The notes beneath the pieces are model-generated. The model searched no databases. It had not been told where the DNA came from and saw only the letters and a list, made by a program, of their open reading frames with translations. From Liolophura sinensis (lineage: Eukaryota > Mollusca > Polyplacophora > Chitonida > Chitonidae), in the NCBI RefSeq assembly GCF_032854445.1, contig NC_088302.1, positions 26,745,080-26,809,079 of the forward strand: a stretch of DNA of 64,000 nucleotides, written 5' to 3'. Both the position numbers and the translations under genes were made by a program. Shown piece by piece: positions 21,276 to 34,047 of this stretch (positions are counted from its first letter, which is position 1; each line of letters opens with the position of its first letter).

Positions 21276-23804
21276 AGAAGACAGATTATAAGGGCATATG
21301 TCAGTTTCTATGTCGAAATTATTTGGCTCTTACTTGTTTTTCTGAAAATGCCATTATTTTGCAAGCTTGCATTTTCTACGAACACCTGTGCAAGATGTAA
21401 ATAAATACTGTCACATCGTCTATTTCATGGGCATACCAGTATGATACTTTTACCCTTCACCCAAATACTATATCCATTTAAGAATATTGCTAACTGTTGT
21501 CCACAAGGATAACAGCTATGCCCGGTTGATCACACAAGCTCTACATAGATGTTTGATTGGAAATACATGTATAAGCAGAAAACGGAAATTTTTCCTTTCA
21601 CTCCAATCATGGAAATAGGCATTGCCTTCAAAGTTCCTCGATCTCAGATCGATCTGGGTGAATTATTTTCTGCTTTCGAACGCGTTTTCATATAAAAATA
21701 GCCTATGCATTTAACACTATGGGCTCTGCCCAAAGTCTGAACAGATGTTCCGTGAGCGAGAATGAACGTGCTGCAATTAGATGCTGCGCATGGTGATTTA
21801 TAGCCTGGTCGTACTTTATCCTGTTTAAAACTAATAAAATTTAATAACGGCGAGATTTTCTTCATGCCGATGTTCTGAAAGTTTTCTCCATTATGACAAG
21901 GCTATTGTTAAATACAAATATCGATAATCATCCTCTAGAATCTCTCACTATTGAATTTCGGAAGGTTTGGTTTTATACTTGTGTATTTACATGTTCCGTT
22001 TCCCCTGCAAATACACACACGTCTTTAGACTGTTCCTGAAAGAATTCATATAAATTGCTGCATTCTGATATTCTTGCGAGCTGATCACCCATACCAACAC
22101 CGCACACACACATAACCCTTGTCACAAGCAACGTGTGGACGCCCACGTCTTTGTTAACATACCTTTACTTGAAAGCAAAGAAAACCACCGAATTACCGGA
22201 AAATATTTTTGTGCGCTTCCCTTTCAATGTTTTATGGATCTAAGGGCAAAGGGGATGCTGGTTGAAGAATTGCCAAAGTCGTTTGTGCTGAGTTTGGGTT
22301 TCGTGTCACCGCTCTTCGGCCATTTTAAGAAACTGCACAATAGTGTACAAAGCTCCTTGCTTCTAAATGTGCCTTAATCAGTGTCACCCCTATATCACTG
22401 AATAATACCGCTGACGTAGTATTCAGCCAAATCATTTATTTATTGTCAAAATCATGCAGAAGTGCTTACCAAAAGGTTTCGTGACACGGAATGGTTTTCT
22501 GGGAACTCACATTGTATCAACATCGTGCAGTATCGCACTCAATAAAACGCTGTGAACAATGTGCTGTAAATTCGGGTTCACGTTGAAAGAGCAGTCGTAT
22601 GTGGCAATATTAACCATTTCTTCAGGACATGGAAGCAGAGGGCGATATATCCCTTTGCATGTTTTAAAGGATTTCCACAATTTAAGCATAACCTTTTGTT
22701 GACAGTCACAGCTAATGATGTACGCAAGATTTATGTACTGCAGGTATTCATGTATGATAAAAGTCATAGATTCAATAGTGCTAAGCTCACGAATTGGGGA
22801 TATGCAAGAATTAAGTCAAACAAATTCCATGACTAATCTTGTCAGGAATCACCTGTTTATAAACACAGCAAAGTCATACATGTAAATCCCTAAGCATGCC
22901 TAAAAGGCTACACGTAAGACCTTCTACTAGTTATGTCTAGCAAGTTAATAGTTGTACTTACAATGTCATTTAGCACTACATTTATCCACACTGCAGGAAT
23001 ATATATATATATATATAAGAGTTTTTGGTTGGATCTTCACATGCTTCACAACCAACCCACATCAAAATGGTTACAAAATATAAATCAGAAGTTGTTATCC
23101 ATGTGGGGAGTAATCTTGGGCTAACGAGTTTCTGTTCGTTCATCTTGGTATTGTACCTTTGTACAAAACAAAAGCACACACATATACAGTAAATTATTAA
23201 CGGTTTATGCTTGTGTGTTAGAGTTACCCAATCAAAGCCCAGGAACTTTTCATTTTTGATTTATTTATTTATTATTTATTCAGTTATTTTTTTATTTAGT
23301 CATTTGTTTATAAATATGGTTTAACGCCTTCTTAATGTTTGAGGCAAATCTTCATGGATATCTTTTATTCATGTCCTTATATGTAGTCTATATCTTGCTT
23401 GTAATGCCTCAGTTGTTCATCTTGAGAAATTGTTGCCCTGAATTTTTATTTCTGGTTTGTACATACAATAAAGTAAGTGCTTAGTTTGTAAATTTCTGTT
23501 TGACATTGTTTCTTACTGTTTATATGTTTAGCATTGTGTAACATTTGGTTAGTGTACATAGTAATGCAGTGGATATTCTAAGTAAACATTAGTAGCCCAA
23601 TAAACATGTCTTTATGTTTATTAAGTGTAACAAGCCGACAAACATGTAAAAATCTAAGTGTTTACCATAATAAACACATCTCAACCAACAAGTGTGTTTT
23701 TCCATTTGCAAACTAAAAAGTTAGTTTGACTATGTAGTTATAATTGTAGTATTAGTAGCCTATTCTGTAAGCCAGTACCGTTAATAAAACTTTTCGTTTC
23801 TGAA
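21276..23804. other. Unassigned AT-rich DNA with a short AT microsatellite
   Basis: Frames of 73-86 codons on both strands (for example 22135-22377 plus, 22507-22767 minus) have no recognisable domain. (AT)9-10 lies at about 22998-23017. The stretch 23258-23300 is rich in ttta/tttatt and may be the relic of a SINE tail. Confidence 0.45.
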
Positions 23805-24330
23805 GAAAATTAAGCAGTGCCTGGGGAAGATAACGGCTGAGATATCTGCTAAACTTGAATAAACCTTGTTGTACCTGGGGAAAGTAACAGCTGAGATACC
23901 TGCCAATCCTAAAAAAAACCTAGCTGTATCTGGGGACAGTGACCTCCGGGATTCCTGACAAACCTGAATAAACCTAGCCATACCTGGGCACAGTAACCCC
24001 TGAAATTCTTGCCAAACCTCCTAAATAAACCTGGAGTACCTGGAGACAGTAACGGCTGAGATAAACCTCCTGAATAAACGTAACCATATCTGGGGACAGT
24101 AACCGCCGAGACACCTGCCAAACCTCCTGATTAAACCTAGCGGTTACTTAGGGAGAGTAACCGCTGAGATACCTGCCAAACCTGATGAATAAACCTCGTT
24201 GTACCTGGTTACCGCTGAGATACCTGTCAAACCTCTTGAATAAACCTAGCCATACCTGGGGACAGTAACCGCCGAGATACCTGCCAAACCTCCAGGATAA
24301 ACTTGGCAGGACCTGGTGAAAGTAATCGTA
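23805..24330 (+). repeat. ~55-bp minisatellite, about 10 diverged units
   Basis: Unit blocks: cctggggacagtaaccgctg, agatacctgccaaacctcct and gaataaacctagccata. The ctgggg marker falls at about 23821, 23875, 23930, 23984, 24040, 24090, 24147, 24205, 24256 and 24312 (spacing 50-58). Minus-strand frames of 66-113 codons overlap it. Units are diverged with indels, so this array is older than the 28- and 40-bp ones. Confidence 0.92.
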
Positions 24331-24700
24331 CATATATCTGGCAACCACCCTGAATAAAACAAGCAACAAAATAATCCTACATGTATCTCTATAATTCCAC
24401 ATACTAGAATAACCTCTAGAATAACCAATGTATTGGTAAAATCTTTGAAATATTTAAAATGCTTTGTCCCCTGATTGATTATCAAATATAGTCTGTCTTG
24501 TGAGACAGTGAACATCTTGAATGAAGCACCATGTAAATGTATATAGCTCAATGCTTCCGGTGACCTGGTGGAATGACGAATGTTCATTTCATTTGTTAGA
24601 AAGTATAATCACAATCACTGCACTTGCAAACTGAGAGAAAATATGTAATGGATTTTCGAGTAACATTCCTTTGTGATCTGAAATCGTCAGACTTATTCAG

Positions 24701-24810
24701 TACATGTGTCATCAAACTTAGCGTTACTTCCGGCGGTTGCGTTTGTATAAATTCCAAGCCTGATGTCTACTCTGCCATTTTCCGTCCACCAGCATCAGCA
24801 GTTGCCCGGT
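24701..24810 (+). CDS. Weak internal exon candidate
   Basis: A T-containing acceptor (gacttattcag, AG at 24699-24700) precedes 110 nt that end at a strong donor (GTAAGT, 24811-24816). The open frame through it reads TCVIKLSVTSGGCVCINS then KPDVYSAIFRPPASAVAR, with three cysteines and no stop. I do not recognise a family, and no partner exon is identifiable. A single good donor occurs by chance often enough that this remains a weak call. Confidence 0.18.
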
Positions 24811-26895
24811 GTAAGTATAAAAGGCATTTGTTTATTACGATCGGTAAAATATGCTCGCATCCTAACAGCTTTGGGACGCATTCATTTGATATGTGACACA
24901 CAAAAGTGTAGCGTTCTGGTGTTATACTGCGCATTACAGATATGATTAATTTTAATAACTCTTATAAATTGTATCAACTTATACACATTAATGCATTCTT
25001 TGTCGTTAATACACGGAAACAACATGTCTGGCAAAAAAGATAATTATATTCATGTTTTGTTGTCTTAGTATAAAAGTTTGAATGCAGACATACGGAGTGT
25101 TTTCAATTTAAACCTGAAAACATTTGTCATTATTGGCCCGTTCTGTAACAGGTCGATATCTTTGCATAAAACTAAGGTAAAATCACTCTCAAAACAATTC
25201 TAAACTAGTTTAAAGTTGGCTAACATAAAGGATGTCCAAATACCTGAAGTTTGCTTGTAAGGGAAAAGTTTAAAATGTGGAAAAGATGGCAAACTAAAAC
25301 CAGTCGTTCATGCTTTGTGGATCATGGTACATTCAAAAACACTTTGCCAAAATCCTATGAATATCAACAAAGATCGTTTTGTTGAGCATACGCGTATTTT
25401 CAGACCTCAAAGTTTTGCATGGAAACTCTTATTTGTTTGAGTGTTGTTTAAAGCCGTACTTAGAGAACTGTGTACTTATAGGAGAAAGGAGAGCGAATCA
25501 CCGACCTTTGCCACTCAGGGCTGGATTCAACATGGGCAGGGGCAATCAGCTTCAGCGGAAATAACGATTATCAAAAACGTGCATTATCATAAAGTATAAA
25601 TTACACAAATGTCAAATGGAAAGGAGCTAGTAACAGTTGTACTTTTGAAAGAGGTAGAAAAGTAGGATCAAACGGACAGAATCGTAACATTTACAACACA
25701 GCAGATGTTTTACTGGCGTCCACAAGGCGGATATTCTGAGTTAACGTCAAATTACATACTCTTGAAAATTGTAGGGAGAAACGGTGGAAAAATGTCGCTT
25801 AAGTGGGATAAATTCAGCAGACTGATAACTATGAGTAATATAGAATTACATATATCCCATTTCCAAAGAGCTAGACATTCCCAATGCAAAGCTAACTTTT
25901 GAAAGAGGAAACTGAAGACTCCACATCGTGAAGGAGATATAAGTATGAATATCAGAACCGACATCTTTCTCAACTAAAATCTAATACTCGGACCATGGGA
26001 CAGTCATTTTTGTTTGTACCTTACGATAGGGGAATGGCGGGACGTAGTACATGTACATGTAACGTGGTGGGAACTGTTAAGAAACACTCCCGCTGGCTGG
26101 ACTATCTCAATCCATCAGAATTATGATATGTAATAACAATAATATTAACACCGAAGGCGGAAGACGCCCATTCATCATGGAGTATCAGAACACGTCTAGG
26201 CCTCTGACAACCCTATGATTGCAATACCACTCCACTATGTATGTCTGGTCAGCATAATGCCTTGCGTATACACGCTGCTGGCAACACCTTCAAGCTACAA
26301 ACCGCGACGGCATCGTTCATACAACGCCCTGACCATGTCTCATGCACATAAGGTCATTTGTGAATCACACGAACTCAAAACGTCGTAAACGGTACAAAGA
26401 CATGAGTAGAGAAAACTTCTTTGTGAGAACTTTTAGCGATATCACCTATACTTGCTTACTCAAAGATGAAATCCTCACCTACTGTTGGTCGAATGACAAG
26501 ATTAGTATACGTGTAGATTTTGTATCAACATAAAGATATTACAGAGCAGTACACGAGGTAAAGCACCAATAAGTGAATATTAGTAATATAAAAATATCGA
26601 TACAGCTTAGAGAATAAAACCAGAGCAGCGACGACAGTGCGATACCTGGCAAATAGTCACACGTATCAGTTTAATACGGTCTCTTGTGAACGTACTTCAG
26701 TTACGTTTTTATTCTAGGTGTTCATTCGAATGCTTAAAAAGTAGTAAATTACATACTCTCTAGCCCCCTCAGGAAGAATAAAGCAAATACGCCGAGATGT
26801 TATTTACAATATTATACACGTTACTGATGTAGAATTATTCAACGTGCAGTATTGTCATCACATTTAATATGAAAACACAATAAAAGCAATGCTCG
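24811..26895. other. Unassigned AT-rich DNA
   Basis: No frame above 73 codons with coding character and no repeats seen. Confidence 0.5.
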
Positions 26896-26958
26896 CATAA
26901 GTGAAATGTTCTTGAATACGGCGTAAAACATCCATCAAATAAATCAAATAAATAAAAA
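26896..26958 (+). mobile_element. SINE 3' tail fragment
   Basis: cataagtgaaatgttcttga, atacggcgtaaaacatccat, then caaataaatcaaataaataa. 5'-truncated copy. Confidence 0.88.
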
Positions 26959-28940
26959 CAACGCAAAGTAAAAACTTTTAGTTAATGACTTGTCTTCTTC
27001 AGAAGAACTTGGTACTTAGACCACTAAGATGGGCTGTGCTTCCATAGCATAAGCATGGCATAAACAATGCAAAGGTTTTTACCCGCTAAACTAGAATTCA
27101 CTCAGAGGTGGAATTCATTGCATGTGGACGGAAATCAGAAGGAATGCTCGAAACCAGGCGGCCATTATGACACAAATCTTGTGGAGCGTAACAGGAGCTA
27201 ATTGGGTACTGCCGTGAACGACACTTCGCTCTTCTGCAATGTCTGAGACATTGTACATCGGGAATTTCACCTTGGGCATATCTGAGAATACAAGATGACA
27301 ACCGTTTATTAAAGAATCCAGCTGATGCGTCAAAGTCAGACCAAACCCGTAAATAAAGGGTTTGGTTAAATGGGTAAGCGACAGGTGGCGCCGCGGGTCA
27401 ATGGCTGCCGAAACAAATGTTAAACTTATAAATCAAGCAGTAGAGGATGCCTCGCGTCCTTCCAGAAGGTGACAGAGATTACTTCCAATTTTCTCATCCA
27501 TTTCATCCGTTTTATGTACGGTGTCTGTTGCCGTTGGGGTCCAGGAGAAAAATCAGACGTGTTGTTCCAAAGTAGTCGGTGACCGACCCAAACGTTTCCT
27601 ATCTATATATCAGTCTTTAGTCACTGTTGTGGTCAATTTGTCACAGACCTTAATGCTGGACATGTATTTGCATAAAGGCTTCTCCGCGCTCAGATGTATG
27701 GACCTTAGACAAACTCAGACGACAACAGAAACATGCTTAATAATCATGACAAAATTAAAGCTTAGTCTACACAGATGGAAAATTTCTATGATTCTTATCT
27801 GAAAATAATTTGCAGCCCGAAGATCACCATCCTGACAGACGTATCCAAGCCTGGCAAAACCCACGTGTAGTTCAAGAGATATGTTAAGGGATATTATGTC
27901 AATATCCAGACGACTTTACTAGGTCGTCTTATAGGCATGGTGGAATCGTAGTAAACAGTTACCGTGTACAAGAGAAATCCCAGATACATCCCAAAAATCA
28001 CAATGACACTTACACGAACATTTTCAAGACGTAACACGATGTCATCAATCGCACGTTTCCCCTGTTAATGATTTAATTTACATATAAACGACAAAGCACA
28101 TGAGAGAGAGATCCGTTTCCGTACTCCAAATTATGCATATCTCAAACCTCTAGGAGCTCAGGTGCGCCATAACAAAACAGGGTGCAAGGAACATATACTA
28201 ATTAGCGATGTCATCCAAACAGTTAAGGTGCCGCACGAAGACAACACCGATTATAAGTGTTAATATTATGTGTGTACAGCTTAAAATGGTTGTTCACAAG
28301 AAGTGTTCAAAACGAAAAACGAAGTGTGTAAAATATCCATCTCATTTTGACAAAGCCACTTTGGGACGATGAACGCCCATCATGACAGAAGTAAACACAC
28401 AGTCGGTAAGACATTTATAGCCTAGGTAATCTAGACAAAATATACGCGGAATATACAGTAATATACATATATGTACATTTCGAATAGCGTCATTAAGTAA
28501 ATGTACACTTAGCAATTTTGTGTTTCATCTGCCACTTTATGGCGTGAACGGGTTAAGGCTACGTCACAGCTTATGTCGTGCTATCTGCGTTTGATTGGAT
28601 AAAATTATGAAGATGGCTGCCTCGGTTCACAGCAGCCAAGTGGTCAGTATTGTCAGTTCCTTTGACATTTTAAGTCGACGAAATCTCATCGGACATAAAG
28701 TATAAAGCATGATACTTTTTAGAAAGCTTGAGCATATTGTTTTCGATCGAAATATGTTTTAACCAGATCCTTTCCTGTCTTTTAAAATGTTAAGTTTGCC
28801 TTCCCATGGTCACCGCTGTACCAACGTCAACATTGTCTGATATACAGCAATGACGTCATAAGATACCTATCGTCACAAAGGGGCTGGCGTATTTGAAACC
28901 TGTTCCCGCTGCTTTAGGTCAGTAGCTCACGAAACCTAAC
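26959..28940. other. Unassigned DNA
   Basis: A 93-codon plus-strand frame (27521-27802) has no recognisable domain. No repeat is seen. Confidence 0.45.
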
Positions 28941-28992
28941 ACGAAAAATCTTGAGTACCTCATTCAAAACTAATGGAATAAATAAATAAATC
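28941..28992 (+). mobile_element. Degenerate SINE 3' tail
   Basis: cgaaaaatcttgagtacctc, attcaaaactaatggaataa, ataaataaat. It aligns with the SINE tail (attcttgagtacggcgtaaa...) with several changes. Confidence 0.5.
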
Positions 28993-30792
28993 CCATGCAT
29001 AGCATGTCCCTTGATTATGACTGTTTTAACGCAGCATTTCCGCGTTGTTTGGTACACATTATAGACATTACAAAGGCCGCTCTGTCCCTTTCTGAATACG
29101 AATGTCAGAAATTTCACTCGAAATTCTAAGAGCTGAAACTAGTAGATATGTGGTTACATACACCCACTATGTGAACACCCCATTTGACAGCCCCCAAGGG
29201 TTGCGTTTATGGTTTGTTTTTGCCGTCTGTTGTTGTTGTTGTTTTTGTTTGTTTGTGTGTTATTTTTAATAGTATTTATTTAGATATCAATATACCGTAG
29301 ATAACACCATATATGGCTACCCATCTCGCACTGTATCATCTCCTAGATCCTGTGTGCTATAAGCCGATTTCCCATGTTACTGTCACAGCTTACAGTGTCG
29401 CGGATATTCTATCAAAAGCATACGTTTCAAGTTTTTTAAAGTTTACAATGAGTTCAAATTCTTTGCAAGAAAATGTGGACGGAAAGCCCAAAGCCTCTGG
29501 CGCTCTACGTTACGCTTGTGTCTAATCTCCTAAACCTGGGATTAGTGGACATAACCGCATGCTCTTGAATGAAATCGCTGCGTTGAATATAACAACAGTT
29601 GATAGTTCAATCTAAACTCAAATGAGACAAATATTTAACGACGACGTACACACTGTCATGGTTCACCACCTGGACATATATTAAATACACACTCTTTTGA
29701 CGACTACCAAATGAAGGCTTGTTATCATGACGCCTATATTTAGACCCATATCTTACACCTTTGACACATTCAACCTGATAAAGACGAAATCATGTCAATT
29801 TTGGGGGAGTTTTAATCTAATGTTAATCAATCTGCTTATGTTACGAGCACTGAATACAAAGCATTCTTTTACTTAGGATGCATGTTATACCAATTACCTT
29901 GCAGCATCATTGATCTATAACATAGTCATTACAACAAGCTCTTAAATGAAAAGATAAACATGAAAATTACCTGGCGCCATGATTCAACCCATTGCATCCA
30001 ACTTTGGCCCCCTTGAAGTATTAAAGAATTGTTGATTTTTTGTGTGTGTGTGTCCAAGATCCAACTTTAGATGATAAAAATAGTGCATGTCTCTGTTTCA
30101 ACAAGAATGACAAATAAGGCTTGCCAACCTATCATCACATCGAACTGTATCATAATACACAATAACAATAAATGAAAAGGTTCCCTTTACTTAGAGAAGC
30201 AACTTCCCTAGTGCTTGTCAGCTGATGCAGTTAATGCTAATGTTTGTATGTGCTTGTCGATCTCAAGTCTGGCTTTGGCATCTTTTGGGGACGTTTTTTT
30301 GGGTTGAGTTACAATGAAGCCTAATCTTGAGAGGTTATTTCCATCTTATAAATTGTCCAACAACATGCAATCATTCGAATCAAAACGACTGATTCCAGGG
30401 CTATATTCATACAGGCAGACTATCTAAAAACTGTCAGTGTCACGGAGCGATAACGTCGTTCAACATCATTATATCCAAAGTGTTGAATCCACTTAGCAAT
30501 CGGACGAGTTGAACGCCGCCAGAAATTACTACTGGAGACGTGATGCTAAGAATCTAGACTCGATAAGATAACCGCTTTAATTTATGAGTCCTGATTGTAT
30601 GGTAGCCAATTCAAAATCGGAGCAAACCACTGTAGTCCTTAAAATGATACTACACTTTGAAGTGAGTGGTATTTGATTCCTAAAGATTATAACTCCCTAC
30701 ACTGCAGACAGTGTTTACAAAATGAGCAGATGTCTGGAATTTACTGTTTGGGATTACCTATCAACTCTGCCTGCCGTATGTTATGAACTAAG
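28993..30792. other. Unassigned AT-rich DNA
   Basis: Contains a TTG/TTTG simple tract at 29228-29260 and a short TG tract near 30040-30051. No gene recognised. Confidence 0.5.
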
Positions 30793-30985
30793 CCTTCCTG
30801 GTAACCACCTCAAATACATTTCCTGGTAACCATCTGAAATACACTTCCCGGTAACCACATGAAATAAACTTCCTGGTAACCACATGAAATACGCTTCGTG
30901 GTAATCAGCAGAGTTTCACTTTCTGATTAACACATATATCACACTACCTGGTAGCTACCTGAGTTACATTTCGTGGTAGCAACGC
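30793..30985 (+). repeat. 25-bp minisatellite, about 8 units
   Basis: Unit: cttcctggtaaccacatgaa followed by atac/ataaa. The ggtaac or ggtagc mark is at 30800, 30825, 30850, 30875, 30900, (30925), 30950 and 30975, an exact 25-bp period. The last three units are more diverged than the first five. Confidence 0.94.
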
Positions 30986-31743
30986 ATAAATCATGTTAGA
31001 AACTGGTAAGGTTTTCTACAATGGACTTTGTTCTTAGGACATTATCGTCAGATGACAGCAATTATCTTAGCATTGGGAATGGCAGTCGTCCTTTATTTTA
31101 AGGTTTGGAGTAATTGTCCTGATAGCAATTCTGTCCAGAATTCCCCTAGGAGCTTAGTGCTGGAAACACTTCATCACACGGAGGATGTGTGCTATGTATA
31201 AAAAAGAACATTATTTGCACAAAGTGTGCATATTTTTCATTAGGAAAGTTTCCGGATGATTCGCATTTTTTAAGTGTTTTGCTTAAGCGAATGCACTTTT
31301 AACTTTGGTCACGCGCATATTCTCGCAACTTTGTTACAACAGGCAAATTTTGTGCTCATCGCAATGGAATTTAACGGATTTCTACCACAATGGTATCACA
31401 GGGGACAGCATCTCTAAAATCAATACATTTTGACTCCATGTGTCAGTACCGTGACTGACCTGAGAGATCTAATCACGACAACACTGCCTGCTTCCTAGTT
31501 TCTACAGCCAATCAACAAGACATTTCAGGCCACGTGTCTGTAGGCTTCTAGAACAGAATACATCGTACCAACATTAAAATCCCGTGACCGGCCTTGTCAG
31601 GCGATTTGGGGGTGGGAGGGGGTGGGGTTGGGGGTGATGAGCTGCTTACTTTCAGTTGAATATGAGCCAGATTTAAGCAATGTGACATAATTTTATACAT
31701 GAGCCATTTATCAAACTATAACAAGATATTTAAAGATCCCGTC
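30986..31743. other. Unassigned DNA
   Basis: Only a G-rich patch (31608-31636, gggggtgggagggggtgggg type) stands out. It has G-quadruplex-forming potential. Confidence 0.5.
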
Positions 31744-32030
31744 AAGTCTTTTATTTATTTATTTATTTGATTGGTGTTTTACGCCACACTCAAGAATATT
31801 TCACTTATACGACGGCGGCCAGCATTATGGTGGGTGGAAACCGGGCAGAGCCCGGGAGAAACCCAAGACCATCCGCAGGTTGCTGGCAGACCTTCCCACA
31901 TACGGCCGGAGAGGAAGCCAGCATGAGTTGGACTTGAACTCACAGAGACCGCATTGGTGAGAGGCTTCTGGGTCATTACGCTGCGCTAGCGCGCTAACCG
32001 ACTGAGCCACGGAGGCCCCCAAGTCTTTTA
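31744..32030 (-). mobile_element. Best-preserved full-length SINE with target-site duplication
   Basis: The SINE body (31754-32020) is in minus orientation: TATTTATT-type tail at the left, GGGGGCCTCCGTGGCTCAGT head at the right. It is flanked by a perfect 10-bp direct repeat aagtctttta (31744-31753 and 32021-32030). Visible parts are the tRNA-like head, the core with a palindromic ccgggcagagcccggg (31841-31856), the conserved 'cagcattatggtgggtgg' and the tail signature. It has few differences from the 63.2-kb copy, so it is probably among the youngest copies here. The 65-codon frames inside it are incidental. Confidence 0.97.
31930..32009 (-). promoter_or_regulatory. Pol III A and B boxes of the SINE
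   Basis: On the minus strand the A box tggctcagtcgg corresponds to 31998-32009 and the B box gagttcaagtcc to 31930-31941. Both are intact by consensus. Confidence 0.68.
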
Positions 32031-32442
32031 AAAGGCTGATTCAAGACTAATAAATAACACATATTCATGTATATGTATATATACTGCATTGCATATTTCA
32101 GCTGTTACAAGACTACTCATTTTAGCGGTTATTTTAAGACTAAATGGGTTTTTTTACGACGATCGCATCAGTAAGCATATAGTTTTCAAAGCAAACAAGA
32201 TGAAGATATTGTCCGTCTTATAGTCATAAAATTGTATAACTGAAGTAAAAAATGCATCTCGTGGATATCGTGATGACACGTGGGCACTGTCATAACACGT
32301 GAGCAATGTAATGATATGTGAACACAGTGATGACATGCATCATCAAGCTTCACTATCACAACTTCTACAACGACAACAAACGTCAGATGGGATCTATTCT
32401 CAAATCGATATTATAATATAAGGACCATCGATATATATATTC
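32031..32442. other. Unassigned AT-rich DNA
   Basis: No gene seen. A cluster of 'gtgatgacacgtg'-like words occurs at 32268-32335 (cgtgatgacacgtgggcact, tcataacacgtgagcaatgt, aatgatatgtgaacacagtg, atgacatgc). It looks like a short eroded tandem repeat of about 20 bp. Confidence 0.45.
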
Positions 32443-32585
32443 ATCGATTTTTGTAGTTACATCCGTTTTGTGAAATATCAAGATTTTATCATGCAAAACA
32501 TGACTGCAAACAGTAATAAATGCACTTAAGATATTACAATGTCGATGCTCACGCTAAAGCCTTGTAAAAAGTACGCGTCCGAAAA
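32443..32585 (+). repeat. Left arm of a 143-bp inverted repeat pair
   Basis: The reverse complement recurs at 33905-34047 with only a handful of differences (about 96-97 percent identical by eye). Key blocks are tttttgtagttacatcc, ttgtgaaatatcaagatttt, atcatgcaaaacatgactgc and aatgtcgatgctcacgctaa. The arm is followed by gaaaatatat and (AT)n. Confidence 0.95.
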
Positions 32586-33904
32586 TATATATATATATGT
32601 GGTGGCACAAGGTACGTGGTGGTGAGAGACAGATGTGTAGATTATGCTCTAAAGCGTCCTGCCATTACGAAATGTATAATTTATACTAATATATGCTCCT
32701 TGAACATAGATCTCAAGCAATAAAGACGCTCGCTAGTTCGGGAAATAAATAAAGCTCTGATGTAATAGGAACGCTTTTTCTAAGACATATATTTGGCTGC
32801 ATGATTGATGCATATCAACAGTTCCATTAGGCTTCGCAAATATAAAAAAATATTCTCTGGAACAAAAGTGTGCAAAATGCGCATGCTTAGTTTATATTTG
32901 AGCTTGGTTCGCTTTGCCATCATGCACTTCAGTCATGTTAGATGAAAGATTGTGTAAACTTACCTTACTCAGCTCTTAAACAACAAGCAATCCAAAGAAG
33001 ATTCCCCGAATCCTAGCAGGTAGTTTGCCATATTCTTGGTAGCATTCTATTTGGGTAAATCCTGAAAGTGACAAATGGAAAAGTTGGAATAGTAAGATAT
33101 GCCCAGAAAGGAGGCGATTTGTGGAGCAAAATGCAGATTTCCCCCGTCGACAACCACGGGGGTGGTCGTCCGTCAATGGTTATTTGGCCTGTCACCGGGA
33201 ACGTATTGGCCACTTGTGCTGAGGAGGAAATGTGGGGCCATAGTGCGAGAGGCCGTCAAGGGGGTGCCGCCTGCAATCATCACTCCCCGTATCGACTTTC
33301 ACCGTGAGTAGTGGTCCTCAGCTCTCACTAGCTGTAACGATGCGGGAACGGTCCGAGATACAATAAACCGGGGCGTCGCCTACATGTGCCGCCATCAGGC
33401 TTATGCAAACGACACAGGGATATTTCATTGAGCCGTTAGCAATGCTTCAGCTGAACAAGCTGACCTATTGCTTGTACAAAATGGGATTGCTAGCTTGGTT
33501 TTACGTTCATCCCTGTGACCAGATTACCCCTCCAGTGCTTTACTCGCCCTTGTTTGTTTGCCGTGAACAAAGTAATACAGAGTCCTGTCCTGTCAATCAT
33601 CAAGGTGGGCCTAACACTTCAGTGCTTACATCTTGTGCAGCCCCCAGCACTTGATCCAGTTTGTATTAATTTACCAAATATTAAAACCATCTCGGTCTGT
33701 TTGCTAACTAGAATGAATTATTGTTTTTTGCACAAGAGTAGATATAGCTGTCCCCGTACTACATTCTACTTGACCGTAAATTATTAAATAATGAGATACA
33801 CCCATTTGTTCAGGATGTTAACCAATACGGTTTTATTATCTATGTGGTTTAGTCTGGAGTCTTGTATGCAGGCAAGACAGATGGATTATAAAAACCAAAC
33901 AACC
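32586..33904. other. Interior of the inverted-repeat structure
   Basis: 1.3 kb lies between the two arms. The left part is AT-rich. A GC-rich patch at 33.09-33.37 kb carries overlapping plus-strand frames of 79 (33068-33307) and 70 (33099-33311) codons and minus-strand frames of 66 codons. A GTGAGT at 33304 could be a donor, but the only upstream AG (33105-33106) lacks a pyrimidine tract. Frames of 83 and 90 codons overlap at 33403-33787. None resembles a transposase, so the structure is non-autonomous if it is mobile. Confidence 0.55.
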
Positions 33905-34047
33905 TTTTCAGACGTGTACTTTTTACAAGGCTTTAGCGTGAGCATCGACATTGTAATATCTTAAGTGCATTTATTACTGTTTGCAGTCATGTTTTGCATG
34001 ATAAAATCTTGATATTTCACAAAATGGATGTAACTACAAAAATCCAT
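33905..34047 (-). repeat. Right arm of the 143-bp inverted repeat pair
   Basis: Reverse complement of 32443-32585, with the same length and no net indel. I could not find a direct repeat immediately outside the two arms, so insertion as a unit is not proven. Confidence 0.95.

Noticed and set aside
22998-23017. AT microsatellite as a palindrome of interest
   Set aside because: Simple (AT)n self-complementarity only, with no non-AT arms, unlike 54.2 kb.
31930-32020. Genuine tRNA gene
   Set aside because: It has A and B boxes but cannot fold as a full tRNA, and it is the head of a repeated SINE with a target-site duplication.
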